A stretch of DNA of 64,000 nt, taken from assembly GCF_017833295.1 (NCBI RefSeq), contig NZ_JAFIBW010000001.1, positions 2,370,001-2,434,000 of the forward strand, written 5' to 3'. Of this stretch, positions 1 to 9,135 are shown piece after piece. The translations under genes and the position numbers were made by a program. Each line of letters begins with the position of its first letter. Position 1 is the stretch's first letter. The notes under the pieces were generated by a model. It was not told where the DNA came from and searched no databases. It saw only the letters and a list, made by a program, of their open reading frames with translations. This stretch comes from Methylobacterium sp. PvR107. GTDB lineage: Bacteria; Pseudomonadota; Alphaproteobacteria; Rhizobiales; Beijerinckiaceae.

Positions 1-537
1 GTGGCCGTGGTGCTCTCTGCCCAGGCGACCGACCGCGGCGTCAACCTCGCCACCGGCCCGCTCTTCGCCGTCGCCGACACGCCGGAGAAGATGCTGGCGC
101 TCGGCGAGGACAGGGTCCGCGACTTTGTCCGGACGATCGGGCTGTTCAACACCAAGGCGAAGAACGTCGTGGCGCTCTCACGCATCCTCGTGGAGGAGCA
201 CGGCGGCGCGGTGCCGGCGAGCCTGGAGGCCCTGCAGGTGCTGCCCGGGGTCGGCGCCAAGACAGCGAGCGTCGTGCTGAACATCGCCTTCGCGGTTCCG
301 CGAATCGCCGTCGATACCCATATCTTCCGGGTCTCGAATCGGATTCCGCTGTTCGTCGGTGCGACCACCGACAAGGTCCAAGCCGGGCTGGAGGCGATCG
401 TGCCGGAACCCTACCGCCTGCATGCCCATCACTGGCTGATCCTGCACGGCCGTTACACCTGCAAGGCGCGCAAGCCTGAATGCCCGCGCTGCCTGATCGC
501 AGACCTCTGCCGCTACCCTTCGAAGACGGCGGCATGA
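1..537 (+). CDS. nth: Endonuclease III, 5' end cut off by the window
   Basis: DNA glycosylase/AP lyase of base-excision repair that removes oxidised pyrimidines. Visible are the helix-hairpin-helix LPGVGAKT (residues 81-88 of the visible part) with the catalytic Lys at 87, the catalytic Asp in VDTHIFRV (105), and a C-terminal [4Fe-4S] cluster with Cys 154, 161, 164 and 170 in the C-X6-C-X2-C-X5-C spacing of the family. The visible 178 residues lack roughly the first 30 to 40 of a normal Nth. The GTG at position 1 is therefore almost certainly an internal Val codon, not the start. The next gene, purC, lies 229 nt downstream and seems to be a separate unit. Confidence 0.96.
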   Translation: MAVVLSAQATDRGVNLATGPLFAVADTPEKMLALGEDRVRDFVRTIGLFNTKAKNVVALSRILVEEHGGAVPASLEALQVLPGVGAKTASVVLNIAFAVPRIAVDTHIFRVSNRIPLFVGATTDKVQAGLEAIVPEPYRLHAHHWLILHGRYTCKARKPECPRCLIADLCRYPSKTAA

Positions 538-766
538 CGGGTCGATCCTGGGCGGCCGACAGGCCCCAGGCTCGGTTCCCGGCACGTGCGGACCAGCCCG
601 CGCAATCCCGCCCCGCGGGCTAACGCGTTGTGCTGGAAGCCCGCTTCGGCTAGTTTGACAGCCGGTTGCCGGGGCCCTCGGGCAGAGGCCGTCCGGCGAC
701 CCGACCTCGCATCCGGTCGCCGCGCCGCGGATCCTCCCCATCGTCGCGCATCAGGAGCCTCGGCCC

Positions 767-1561
767 ATGGACTTCCTCAAACCACGGTACACGCCTATGA
801 ACCGCCGCCGTCGCATCTACGAGGGCAAGGCGAAGGTCCTCTACGAGGGTCCGGAGCCCGGCACGCTCATCCAGCACTTCAAGGACGACGCGACGGCCTT
901 CAACGCGAAGAAGCACGAGGTCATCGACGGCAAGGGCGTGCTGAACAACCGGATCTCCGAGTTCGTCTTCCAGCACCTCAACGATATCGGCGTGCCGACG
1001 CACTTCATTCGCCGGCTGAACATGCGCGAGCAGCTGATCCGCGAGGTCGAGATCATCCCCCTCGAGGTCGTGGTGCGCAACGTCGCGGCCGGGTCGCTGG
1101 CCACGCGGCTGGGCCTGGAGGAAGGCACCCAGCTGCCGCGCTCGATCATCGAGTTCTACTACAAGAACGACGCACTGAACGACCCGATGGTCTCGGAGGA
1201 GCACATCACGGCCTTCGGCTGGGCGACGCCCCAGGAGATCGACGACATCATGGCGCTGGCGATCCGCGTCAACGACTTCCTGTCGGGTCTCTTCCTCGGC
1301 GTCGGCATCCGGCTGGTCGATTTCAAGATGGAGACCGGCCGTCTCTGGGAGGGCGACATGATGCGCATCGTGGTCGCCGACGAGATCTCCCCCGATTCCT
1401 GCCGCCTGTGGGACATCAAGTCCTCGGACAAGCTCGACAAGGACCGGTTCCGCAAGGATCTGGGCGGCCTGATCGAGGCCTATACCGAGGTTGCCAAGCG
1501 GCTCGGCATCATGTCGGAGAACGAGAAGGTCCAGAGCGGCGGCCCGCGCCTGGTCCAGTAG
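767..1561 (+). CDS. purC: SAICAR synthetase (phosphoribosylaminoimidazole-succinocarboxamide synthase)
   Basis: Catalyses ATP-dependent condensation of CAIR with aspartate in de novo purine synthesis, in the cytosol. The protein has the family N-terminus [15 protein letters not shown], the VVRNVAAGS segment and [10 protein letters not shown], and is of normal length (264 aa). The chosen ATG at 767 is preceded by AGGAG with 9 nt spacing. Many alphaproteobacterial PurC proteins begin at the Met 10 codons further in (797, MNRRRR), which has no visible ribosome-binding site here. Its end is only 7 nt from the stop of the convergent glycosyltransferase gene, so any terminator must lie inside coding sequence. 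Confidence 0.97.
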   Translation: MDFLKPRYTPMNRRRRIYEGKAKVLYEGPEPGTLIQHFKDDATAFNAKKHEVIDGKGVLNNRISEFVFQHLNDIGVPTHFIRRLNMREQLIREVEIIPLEVVVRNVAAGSLATRLGLEEGTQLPRSIIEFYYKNDALNDPMVSEEHITAFGWATPQEIDDIMALAIRVNDFLSGLFLGVGIRLVDFKMETGRLWEGDMMRIVVADEISPDSCRLWDIKSSDKLDKDRFRKDLGGLIEAYTEVAKRLGIMSENEKVQSGGPRLVQ

Positions 1562-1567
1562 GCGCGC

Positions 1568-3163
1568 TCAGGCGGGCGGGCGGCGCAGGGAAACCGGCCC
1601 CGCCTCCGGAAAGCCCGGCCGCAGCCGGGCATGGGTCGAGAGGTCCGGGTCGAAGCCCGGATGAAAATGGGGGTCCTGCGCCAGCAGCGGCCCCCATCGC
1701 GTTGTCAGGGCAGCGATCTCGCGGGCGTGGCGGGCGCGGGCCTCCGGGGTCCAGCGGCGGCTCGCCGACTCGCGATGGTGCAGGACCGCCTCGGGGACCA
1801 GCAGCGTCCGGAAGCCGGCCGCGTTGAGGCGCAGGCACAGATCGACGTCGTTGAAATCAACGGCGAAGACCGCCTCGTCGAAGCCGCCGACCGCCCGAAA
1901 CTTGTCCGCCGCGACGACCAAACAGGCGGCCGTAACCGCCGAAACCGCGTGCGTGACGCGCAACGCGGCGAGGTAGCCGGGGGCGTCGCCCGGGAAGTGG
2001 CGGTGGCCATGGGTGACGAGGCCGCCGGTGCCGAGCACGATGCCGCCGTGCTGGATCCGGCCCTCGCCGTCGAGGAGCTTGGCACCCACGGCCCCGACAT
2101 CCGGGCGAAGGGCTTCCCGGGCCATGCGCGTGAGCCAGTCGGACCGGAACGCCTCGACGTCGTTGTTGACGAACACCAGCAGGTCGCCGCGTGCGCGGGC
2201 CGCGGCGGCATTGTTCATGGCGGCGAAGTTGAACGGCCCGGGACAGGGCACGACGAGCCCCTGCCCTGCCTCCTCCAGACTGCGCAGATAGGCCAGGGTC
2301 TCCGGTTCACGGCTGTCGTTGTCACAGACCAGGATCTCGAGAGGGGACCAGTCGGTGCAACGCCGCAGGCTGTCGAGACAGGGGCGCAGGAGGTCGAGGC
2401 GGTCGCGGGTCGGGACGATGACGCTGGCGAGCGGCCGCGGATCGGGGAGCGGGCTCAGCACCCGCACCAGTCCGTCCGACCCGAGCACGATGCCGGTTTC
2501 GGCGCGGCCGGTCCGGTCGAGATGACCGCGCACCACCGCGTCATGGGCATTCTGCTCCCCCTCCCCTGCCGAGCGCCGGACCGAGATGATCTCCGGAAGA
2601 TGGCCGACCGCGCCCGGGCCGAACCGCTCCGCGATGCGGAACGCCGCCTCGGCCGGGCCGACGGGGTCGACGCGCGGATCGAGAGCGGTGTTCCGACAGG
2701 CCAGGACGGGGCCCAGATAGTCGAAGGCCGTCAGCCGGTCGGCATCGAAGACCGGCGGCAGCAGCGGCAGCACCGGGCCATCGGGCCGATCCTGGATGAG
2801 CGCATCACCGTAGAGGGCTTGAAGGTCCGGATGGGCGGCGAACACAGCCTCGATCCGGTCCGCAGCACCGGCAACGAGCCGGCCGTCGCCGATCAGGCGG
2901 AACGCGCGGCTCAGGTCCTCCGATGCGGGCCGAAAGCGGTCCAGGATGCGTGGCGAGAGCGCGAGCCGGTGATCGATCCCGATGAGCGATGCGAGACTCT
3001 GACGGGCCCGCAGGCGCTTGCCGGTCAACCGGGCCGCCGCGATCGCGGTGGTGTCCCGCGGCCGGCTCAGGAGCACGCCCAGGGCGGCGGCCAGCCGGCG
3101 CCAGGATCGGCGCGGGGTTCCGAGGTGCCGATCGCCGCCAGGGCCGGGGCGCTCCGGCCTCAT
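1568..3163 (-). CDS. Family 2 glycosyltransferase (second of a tandem pair)
   Basis: 531 aa protein with a C-terminal GT2 domain starting near residue 246 (ASVIVPTRDR). It carries the nucleotide-sugar site VCDNDS, a metal-binding segment VFVNNDV (about 331-337), and a late FAVDFNDVDLCLRL motif typical of GT2 rhamnosyl/glycosyltransferases acting on surface polysaccharide. The first 240 residues include LQALYGD followed by a degenerate stretch that resembles the middle of its upstream neighbour, so the two look like diverged duplicates. It overlaps that neighbour by 4 nt (ATGA), implying translational coupling. Donor and acceptor cannot be told from the sequence. A role in O-antigen or capsule assembly is inference from family only. 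Confidence 0.9.
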   Translation of the reverse strand: MRPERPGPGGDRHLGTPRRSWRRLAAALGVLLSRPRDTTAIAAARLTGKRLRARQSLASLIGIDHRLALSPRILDRFRPASEDLSRAFRLIGDGRLVAGAADRIEAVFAAHPDLQALYGDALIQDRPDGPVLPLLPPVFDADRLTAFDYLGPVLACRNTALDPRVDPVGPAEAAFRIAERFGPGAVGHLPEIISVRRSAGEGEQNAHDAVVRGHLDRTGRAETGIVLGSDGLVRVLSPLPDPRPLASVIVPTRDRLDLLRPCLDSLRRCTDWSPLEILVCDNDSREPETLAYLRSLEEAGQGLVVPCPGPFNFAAMNNAAAARARGDLLVFVNNDVEAFRSDWLTRMAREALRPDVGAVGAKLLDGEGRIQHGGIVLGTGGLVTHGHRHFPGDAPGYLAALRVTHAVSAVTAACLVVAADKFRAVGGFDEAVFAVDFNDVDLCLRLNAAGFRTLLVPEAVLHHRESASRRWTPEARARHAREIAALTTRWGPLLAQDPHFHPGFDPDLSTHARLRPGFPEAGPVSLRRPPA

Positions 3164-5235
3164 TCCAGATCCTCGCCGAAGGTCGTGAGCGACAGGGCGG
3201 GGTGGTAGAACGGATCGTGGCGGATCACGGCGCGCCAGCGCTCGGAGAAGCGGGCCGCCTCCTCTTCGAAGCGCGCGCGCTTCGCGCCGACGGAAGGTCC
3301 GCGGCTGACGGATTCGAGATGGGCGAGGGTCGCGTCCGGCGTCCAGACCGTCTTCCAGCCGGCGGCGCCGAGCCGCAGGCAGAAATCGACGTCGTTGAAG
3401 TCGACCGCAAAGGCCTCGGCGTCGAAGCCGCCCACCGCCAGGTACTTCTCCCGCGCGACGGCGAGGCAGGCGGCCGTCACGGCGGACACCTCATGCGCGA
3501 CGCGCATTCGTCCGAGATGGCCCGGCGTGTCGCCCGGACGGCGGCGCAGGATGTGCCCGGCCCGGCCGCCGAGGCCGACGACGACGCCGGCATGCTGCAG
3601 GGAGCCGTCGCCGTACAGGAGCTTCGCGCCCACGGCGCCGACCTCGGGGCGGCAGGCCTGCCGGACCATCGCCTCCAGCCAGCCGGGCTCGAGCACCGCC
3701 ACGTCGTTGTTGAGCAGCACGATCACCGCGCCCGAGGCTTCGGCGACGCCGGCATTGACCATGGCGGCGAAGTTGAAGGGCTGCGGATCGATGCGGATAC
3801 GTACGCGCGGGTCGGCGCGCAGGGTCTCGTAATGGGCCAGCACGGCGGGATCGGTCGAGCCGTTGTCGACGATGATCAACTCGAGGGATGGATAAGCCGT
3901 CTCGTGCAGGACGCCGCGGCAGACCTGCGTGATCAGGTCGAGCCCGTCGCGCGAGGGGATCACGACGCTGACCTTCGGCGCCGGATCCGGCAGGGGCCAG
4001 TCCAGCCGGACGGCGCCGTCGCGCAACGCTGCGCAAACGGGTGAGCCCTGGCTTCTCAGGCGTGACGCGAGCGCCCTCGCCCGGGCGGGCGGATCGAGCA
4101 GGTCATCTACAGTGCGTGCGAGGACGCGCGGGATATGGGCCACCCGCGCCTGCGCCACGGCTGCGGCGGTCTCCAGGGCGAGAGAAGCCTGCACCATCAG
4201 GCCGACCGGCCTCGGGGCCGACGCGACGAGGAACGCGTGCGACAGAATAAGAGGCCGCCCCGGATAGCCCGTCGCGAGAGCGAGGTCCGGGCTCCAGTCC
4301 GGCTTCAGGCGCGGCGTCCCCTCGGTGCTGATGGCGTCGCCGTAGGCGAGATCGGCGCCCGGGAGAGCCTGCGCCAGCAGCGCCAGGGCATCGGGGGCCG
4401 GGATGTCGCCCGGTCGCAGCAGGCACAGGGCATCGGCGCCGGCGATGAGGTCGGCCGCGGATGCGCCCGCGTCCCAGCGTCGGTGGAGAGCCCGTGGGTC
4501 CGGCGTCTCGGGGCCGTCGCCGTCCCAGGCGACGCAGAGGGCCTCTGCGGGGTGCGTCTGGGCGTGGAGCGCGTCGAGCGTCGCGGCCAAGGCGGTCGCT
4601 TCGCCGGGACGCGCCAGGATGAGGCAGCGGATCCGCAAGCGGGAGACGGGGATCCGCGCCGGCCGGGCCCGTGCCGCGAGCCAGGACGGAAACTGCGCCA
4701 TCGGCGTCACCGCGCAGGCGCCACGCAGGGTGTCGCGATAGCGCCGTTCGGAACCCCGCGCCCGCTCGTAGAGCGCGCCCACGAAGCGCCACGGCCGGCG
4801 GAGGAGACACTGGGCGAGAACCGCGCTCTCGCGCCGCGATCCGACTCGTTCCAGAACGAAGTCGGGTGCCGCGCACAAATGGAGTTCCGTCGCATCCGGC
4901 GGGATCAGGCCGAGCCAGTGGGCGATGCCGGGGGACGCCCCCGGGAGGACGAAGTCTTGCGGAACGCCACCGGACCCGCGCTGGACCCGCAGGATCGGGC
5001 GAAGCCGCCCCGGCGCGGAATCGCCTCCGTAGCTCAGCACGAGCCATCCGGTAGCGCCGTCCGGCAGGACAAGGCGGCGATCGAAGACCGGATCGTCGGT
5101 CGGCTCAAGGCGGAACTGCCGCTCGCGGCCGAGCCAGAGCCGGCCGCGGATGGCCGTCGTTCTCAGGGTCGAGGATGGGTGGAGGGGATCGCCGAGGCGC
5201 GCCGCGGCGTCACTGGGCAGCATCGCCTCCGCCAT
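3160..5235 (-). CDS. Large family 2 glycosyltransferase with two GT-like halves
   Basis: About 691 aa. An N-terminal beta-rich region is followed by a degenerate GT-A-like half (RIRCLILARPGEATALAAT ... LAYGDAISTEG). A canonical GT2 domain comes next: KVSVVIPSRDGLDL, IIVDNGSTD, VLLNNDVAV, FAVDFNDVDFCLRLGAAG. The first half lacks a clear metal-binding DxD, so only the second half is likely catalytic. The start is uncertain: ATG 5235 or ATG 5223 (MLPSDAA, with GGAGG only 2 nt before it); the frame stays open to 5295. Either choice overlaps the end of the upstream exported-protein gene. It forms a four-gene minus-strand run with the IalB-like gene, the unknown exported protein and the 531 aa transferase. 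Surface glycan synthesis is likely; the substrate is unknown. Confidence 0.88.
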   Translation of the reverse strand: MAEAMLPSDAAARLGDPLHPSSTLRTTAIRGRLWLGRERQFRLEPTDDPVFDRRLVLPDGATGWLVLSYGGDSAPGRLRPILRVQRGSGGVPQDFVLPGASPGIAHWLGLIPPDATELHLCAAPDFVLERVGSRRESAVLAQCLLRRPWRFVGALYERARGSERRYRDTLRGACAVTPMAQFPSWLAARARPARIPVSRLRIRCLILARPGEATALAATLDALHAQTHPAEALCVAWDGDGPETPDPRALHRRWDAGASAADLIAGADALCLLRPGDIPAPDALALLAQALPGADLAYGDAISTEGTPRLKPDWSPDLALATGYPGRPLILSHAFLVASAPRPVGLMVQASLALETAAAVAQARVAHIPRVLARTVDDLLDPPARARALASRLRSQGSPVCAALRDGAVRLDWPLPDPAPKVSVVIPSRDGLDLITQVCRGVLHETAYPSLELIIVDNGSTDPAVLAHYETLRADPRVRIRIDPQPFNFAAMVNAGVAEASGAVIVLLNNDVAVLEPGWLEAMVRQACRPEVGAVGAKLLYGDGSLQHAGVVVGLGGRAGHILRRRPGDTPGHLGRMRVAHEVSAVTAACLAVAREKYLAVGGFDAEAFAVDFNDVDFCLRLGAAGWKTVWTPDATLAHLESVSRGPSVGAKRARFEEEAARFSERWRAVIRHDPFYHPALSLTTFGEDLE

Positions 5236-5899
5236 CCGGGGCTGCAGCGACCGCGGGCTTGCGCCGCCGCGACTTCGCGGCGGTCTTCCCGCCACCGCCT
5301 TTCGCGGTGCCGACGCCGACCGCGATGTCGTAATCCGCCGTCAGGGCGACCGGAACCACGAGTTCGTCGGCGACGATGGTGGCGAAGCCCTGCGCCTCGC
5401 CGGGTCCGACCGTCACGCTGGCGCGCTCGACACGGTTGGTCACGACCTTGCCGTCATGGCGGATCTGGAACGTCACCGGCACGTCGAAGCGGCCGGGCGA
5501 CCCCGCCGGGCCGAGCAGCACGTTCACCTCCACGCCGACCTTCACGGTGATCGAACCGTCCTGGCGCCGCTTGCATTCGCGGGCCAGGCGGCCAAGGGAG
5601 AACTGGGTGCGCACCGCATCCCCCGCGAGAGTCCGGAACGCCGCGCCGCCCTCGGCGACCTCCACGGGCGGGCAATAGGCCGGATCAAGGCTCTCAGCCT
5701 GCGACGGCGGCACCGTGGTGCCCCCGAACTTGAGCAGGTTGGAAAATATGTTGCCTTCCTCGGCGCGGGCCGGAGCCGGGGCCAGCGCGGCAATCAGCAG
5801 GAATCCGCCGAGGCCCAGAGCCGCGGCTGAGCGGGATACCGGCACACGACGCGGCGACGTCGTGGGCTGCTCCAGAGACATGTCCCAATATCCGAACAT
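5210..5899 (-). CDS. Unknown exported protein
   Basis: 229 aa from the ATG at 5899 (MFGYWDMSLEQ), chosen because GGGAG lies about 7 nt upstream. An earlier ATG at 5926 overlaps the previous stop (ATGA) but has no ribosome-binding site. A hydrophobic segment (GLGGFLLIAALAPAPARA) ending in an Ala-x-Ala-type cleavage site marks export to the periplasm. The mature part has three Cys-free beta-like stretches (FDVPVTFQIRHDGKVVTNRV, VGPGEAQGFATIVADELVVP) and ends in a Lys/Arg/Ala-rich tail. I do not recognise a characterised family; similar uncharacterised proteins are common in Hyphomicrobiales. Its place between an IalB-like gene and glycosyltransferases suggests a cell-envelope role. Confidence 0.75.
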   Translation of the reverse strand: MFGYWDMSLEQPTTSPRRVPVSRSAAALGLGGFLLIAALAPAPARAEEGNIFSNLLKFGGTTVPPSQAESLDPAYCPPVEVAEGGAAFRTLAGDAVRTQFSLGRLARECKRRQDGSITVKVGVEVNVLLGPAGSPGRFDVPVTFQIRHDGKVVTNRVERASVTVGPGEAQGFATIVADELVVPVALTADYDIAVGVGTAKGGGGKTAAKSRRRKPAVAAAPDGGGDAAQ

Positions 5900-5922
5900 C
5901 CCGCGGCTCCCGACCGGCATCG

Positions 5923-6465
5923 TCATTTCAGGCTGTCGAACCCGGCCGCGAAGCCTTTCATCGAAAGCGGAATGCCGACGCCTTCTTCGGGCGTCTGGAA
6001 CACGATGAAGGTGGCCTGCGAACCGTTCTTGAACTGGCGGATCAGCCCGTCGTCCATCACGACCTCGGCGACGCAGCCGGTGGTCAGGCAGCGGACGAAC
6101 CCGGCCCGGCCGATATCGGTCTGGTCGATCTTCAGGCCGAGGCCCGAGGGCAGCAGGACGCCGAGCGGCGCGACCACGCGGAGGAGATAGCCCCGGTTGT
6201 CCGCCGTCTTCAGGACGATGACCACGAGGGTCAGGTTCGGGCGATCCTCGGCGGCCAGGTACTGCACCAGGGCGCATTGCTCGGCCTTGGCGCCGGCCGG
6301 AGTCTCGCAGCGCAGCTGCCAGTCCTCGAAGGTCTTGCGCACCATGCCCTGGGCGGCCGCGGGCCCCGCGGGCGCAAGCGCTGCCGCGACGAGGGCGAGG
6401 AAGACCGGCAGCGCGGCGCGCCGAGCGGCACGCCGGAAACGAACGAGCCTCGCGTGAAGCGGCAC
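5923..6465 (-). CDS. Invasion-associated locus B (IalB) family periplasmic protein
   Basis: 180 aa from a GTG at 6465, preceded by AAGGG with 7 nt spacing. An ATG at 6534 is in frame but has no site. The signal peptide (ALPVFLALVAAALAPAGPAAAQ) is followed by the family hallmarks FEDWQLRCE, a pair of Cys in VRCLTTGCVAEV, LGLKIDQTD and the closing MKGFAAGFDSL. IalB proteins are small periplasmic proteins first linked to erythrocyte invasion in Bartonella. In free-living Methylobacterium-type bacteria their role is undefined. First gene of the coupled minus-strand operon running down to 1568. Confidence 0.9.
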   Translation of the reverse strand: MPLHARLVRFRRAARRAALPVFLALVAAALAPAGPAAAQGMVRKTFEDWQLRCETPAGAKAEQCALVQYLAAEDRPNLTLVVIVLKTADNRGYLLRVVAPLGVLLPSGLGLKIDQTDIGRAGFVRCLTTGCVAEVVMDDGLIRQFKNGSQATFIVFQTPEEGVGIPLSMKGFAAGFDSLK

Positions 6466-6654
6466 CGACGATCCCTTCGGAACGCTCCGGCCGAGGACCG
6501 GCGGGAGCCGTACAATCGGGCGTGTTCCGACCATGGCCGGACCCGCGCTGTCAAGCGATGCGGGCGCGGTGTTGCGCCTCGACGCTATCCGGGCGGACTA
6601 TCCCGGCCTAGATAAATCCGGGTCAGTCCTCCAGCGCCGGATCCTGAACTCGTG

Positions 6655-7029
6655 ATGCGCCTGCTCGCCCTCTCGGCCGCCTGCCTGATGGCCCCCCTCG
6701 CGCAGGCCGGGGCCCAGTCCCTGCCGGTCGACGAGACCACCTATGTCGAGCGCTCGCTCAACCGCAGCGACACGCTGGTGATCGAGCATCCGCCGGTCGC
6801 CGCGAACCCGTACGGCCGCCGCAACGGCCATGCGGCGATCGCCGGCTTCTGCCGGGACGGCGGCGTGATCCGCCGACGGGACGCATTCGGCAACCCGGTG
6901 ATCATCCGCCAGCGCGAGATCTGCGACAGCGTCGCCCCGCGCACGCTCATGCCCGGCGAGGTCGATCCGCGGCCGACATGGCCGGCCGATGTCGTGGTCC
7001 GCCAGCGCGTGCTGCGCGCCAAAGGCTGA
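6655..7029 (+). CDS. Small exported protein of unknown function
   Basis: 124 aa from ATG 6655 (a GTG codon immediately precedes it at 6652). A clear signal peptide (LLALSAACLMAPLAQAGAQ) leads a mature domain with two Cys (GFCRDGG, REICDSV) that could form a disulfide, ending RQRVLRAKG. No recognisable domain. It stands alone on the plus strand, convergent with the metallopeptidase gene 40 nt downstream. Confidence 0.7.
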   Translation: MRLLALSAACLMAPLAQAGAQSLPVDETTYVERSLNRSDTLVIEHPPVAANPYGRRNGHAAIAGFCRDGGVIRRRDAFGNPVIIRQREICDSVAPRTLMPGEVDPRPTWPADVVVRQRVLRAKG

Positions 7030-7069
7030 CCACGTCCGGCACGCGGCTGACGACGGCCCGTCCGGTCGC

Positions 7070-7804
7070 TCAGCCGTATCGGTGCAGGTCGCTGCCGTTG
7101 CGCTTGAGCCACGCTTCGGCGGCCTCGACGTTCGGACAGAGGTCACTCAGGAGCGCCCAGAACCGCGGCGAATGGTTCATCTCGCGCAGATGCGCCATCT
7201 CGTGGGCGACGAGGTAATCGAGCACCATTGGCGGTGCCAGGATCAGCCGCCAGGAGAAATTCAGCTCGCCGCGCGCCGTGCAGGATCCCCAGCGGCTGCG
7301 GGTGTCGCGCAGGGTCATGCGGACCGGCCGCTGCCCGAGACGCGGTGCGTAGCGCTCGATCGCCTCCGCGAGGTCGCGCCGCGCTTCCCGGGTGAGGAAG
7401 TCCCGGATCCGGCGCGCCACATGGGCCGGGTCGCAGGAGACCGAGATCACCGGCGCGTCGTTCTCGCGCGCGACGCGCACCGCGCCGCTGCGGGTGTCGC
7501 GCAGGCAGACGCGGTGCGCCTCGCCGCGCAGGGGCACATCGGCACCCGGTTCGAAGAGCACGCGCGCAGGCACGCGCGCCAGCCGCGCGGCGATCCAACC
7601 GGCATGGCTCGCGGCGAAACGCTGCGCGGTGTTCACGGCGGTCCGACTGGGCAGGGTGATCACCACCTCGCCGGTGGCGGCCGAGACCCGGAGGGTGATG
7701 CGGCGCGCGGACGGGCGCCGACGGAGCGCGATGTGGAGGCTCGCCCCCTCGTGCTCGACCTCGAGGTGTTCCGGATCAGGGCGACGCAGCAGCGCGAGGG
7801 GCAT
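7070..7804 (-). CDS. YgjP-type (DUF45) zinc metallopeptidase
   Basis: 244 aa. The C-terminal half contains RSRWGSCTARGELNFSWRL followed by VAHEMAHLREMNHSPRFW (around residue 200), in which HEMAH plus the downstream MNHS His form the predicted zinc site with Glu as catalytic base. This architecture matches the YgjP/DUF45 family, related to WLM and SprT-like proteins. There is no signal peptide, so it should be cytosolic. Some family members are encoded with type I restriction systems; nothing of that kind is here. Substrate unknown. Confidence 0.9.
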   Translation of the reverse strand: MPLALLRRPDPEHLEVEHEGASLHIALRRRPSARRITLRVSAATGEVVITLPSRTAVNTAQRFAASHAGWIAARLARVPARVLFEPGADVPLRGEAHRVCLRDTRSGAVRVARENDAPVISVSCDPAHVARRIRDFLTREARRDLAEAIERYAPRLGQRPVRMTLRDTRSRWGSCTARGELNFSWRLILAPPMVLDYLVAHEMAHLREMNHSPRFWALLSDLCPNVEAAEAWLKRNGSDLHRYG

Positions 7805-7916
7805 CCGCGACTTTTATCCGGACCGGGACCGAGGCTCCAGATCTCGAGCCGCGGAATTCTCGCGGCACTGCAGTGCGCGCAAGGAAGGCGAGCTGGTCCG
7901 GCGACGTCCCGCCGCT

Positions 7917-8480
7917 TCAGGCCGCCAGCGCCCGGGTCCACACCTCGGTCTCGGGCAGGACGAGCAGGGCGGCAGCCGCCAGGGCGATGCCGTAGGGAAT
8001 GCCGGTCTTGGCGTCGTGCAGATGCAGGGCAAACGGCATGCGGGCGATCCGGCCGGGCAGCGGGTGCGACCGCGCGAACAGGATGCCCAGGGTCAAGGCT
8101 CCCCCGAAGACCGAGGCGATGAGGAGATAGTCACCGAGGCCGTCGAAGCCGAGCCACAGGGCCGTGGCGGCCGCCAGCTTGGCATCGCCGCCGCCGATGA
8201 TTCCGAAGGCGAACAGCGTGAACGTGGCCACGAGCACGGCCGCCCCGGCACCGAGATGGAAGCCGATCTCGGCCCATGTCATCGGCCCCGTCAGGGCCAA
8301 GACCGCAAAACCGGCGACGAGGGCAAGGGAGATGCGGTTCGGGATCAGCATCGTCAGAAGATCGCTCGCCGCGGCATAGGCCATCAGGAACGGGAACAGC
8401 ACCAGCAATCCGAAGCCCGCGAGTCCGAGACCCGCAATCCCCGAACCCGCCACGGAACTTGCCATGCCTGCGCCGATCAT
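7917..8480 (-). CDS. cpaA: A24-family prepilin peptidase (CpaA/TadV-like)
   Basis: Polytopic inner-membrane aspartyl protease that processes Flp-type prepilins. About 187 aa from ATG 8480 (MIGAGMASS); an ATG at 8465 is also possible. The two catalytic Asp motifs are present: YAAASDLLTMLIPN near the N-terminus and FGIIGGGDAKLAAA in the middle. The rest is six or so hydrophobic helices. It lacks the N-terminal methylase domain of PilD, as expected for Tad systems. It faces the same way as the Flp pilin gene 190 nt upstream, its obvious substrate. Confidence 0.93.
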   Translation of the reverse strand: MIGAGMASSVAGSGIAGLGLAGFGLLVLFPFLMAYAAASDLLTMLIPNRISLALVAGFAVLALTGPMTWAEIGFHLGAGAAVLVATFTLFAFGIIGGGDAKLAAATALWLGFDGLGDYLLIASVFGGALTLGILFARSHPLPGRIARMPFALHLHDAKTGIPYGIALAAAALLVLPETEVWTRALAA

Positions 8481-8670
8481 CGCGGGACCAACCTTGTGAT
8501 TGCTTGCTGCGGTGGATCGATCCCACGCGTCCGGAGTCGGGCTCAGCCGACCGCCGCGCGCATTCGGACCTGGACCAACGGCCGCGACGGCCGGTCGAGA
8601 CATCCCCGTCTGTCCATCGACAGCAAGGGAGTCTCGGACCTGCCGCAGATCGTGGCCGTCGAGGTCGCGA

Positions 8671-8835
8671 TCAGTTCATGTTCGTGGAGATCTGGTTGAA
8701 CTTGTTGCCGAGGTTGTTACCCAGGGTCTTCAGCGCGGCGATGATGACGACCGCGATCAGGGCGGCGATCATGCCGTACTCGATGGCGGTGGCGCCGGAC
8801 TCGTCAGAAGCGAAGCGCGAGAACAGGGTCTTCAT
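8671..8835 (-). CDS. Flp/Fap type IVb pilin
   Basis: 54 aa. The Flp pilin pattern is complete: a short charged leader, then ESGATAIEYGMIAALIAVV, with cleavage expected near the Gly of ESG/ATAIEYG and the conserved Glu-Tyr pair after it, and a hydrophilic tail (LGNNLGNKFNQISTNMN). Start ATG 8835 has AAGGA about 9 nt upstream. The neighbouring prepilin peptidase should process it. No other Tad assembly genes (ATPase, secretin, TadB/C) follow in this window apart from the short secretin N-domain protein across the divergent gap. Confidence 0.95.
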   Translation of the reverse strand: MKTLFSRFASDESGATAIEYGMIAALIAVVIIAALKTLGNNLGNKFNQISTNMN

Positions 8836-9135
8836 GAGGAGAGATCCTTCGATCAACACAGTGCGACTAATTGCTTGCGCGATGACCGATGAAGAGTTTT
8901 CAGGTCTCGATCGGCGGCCTGCACAGACTGCCAAATACGCCTTGAAAATCGGTTAAATCGATTGCGTCGGGTTCGATCAGGCCGACCGAATGCGAGCTTG
9001 GTGAAGGTTGGGTTTCCTCGATGCCCGACGCGCCGCGCGTCCGATCTTGCTTAGCGCTTCCTTCACCGGTGCGCCGTATCTTCACGCGATGCGGCGGCGT
9101 CTCGGACTCCGCCGGCCCTTTCCCGAGGACTTTCG
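8836..9135. promoter_or_regulatory. Divergent intergenic region between Flp pilin and secretin N-domain protein
   Basis: 300 nt without a convincing gene. It is less GC-rich than its surroundings and must hold the promoters for both pilus genes. A short inverted repeat (AATCG, 7 nt, CGATT) sits at 8947-8963. I see no CtrA pair and no strong sigma-70 hexamers. Confidence 0.4.

Noticed and set aside
1..3. GTG as the start codon of nth
   Set aside because: Family members have about 30 to 40 residues before this point, so the gene must begin outside the window.
8481..8603. 41-residue N-terminal extension of the prepilin peptidase
   Set aside because: Arg/Pro-rich, no ribosome site, and absent from the short A24 peptidase family.
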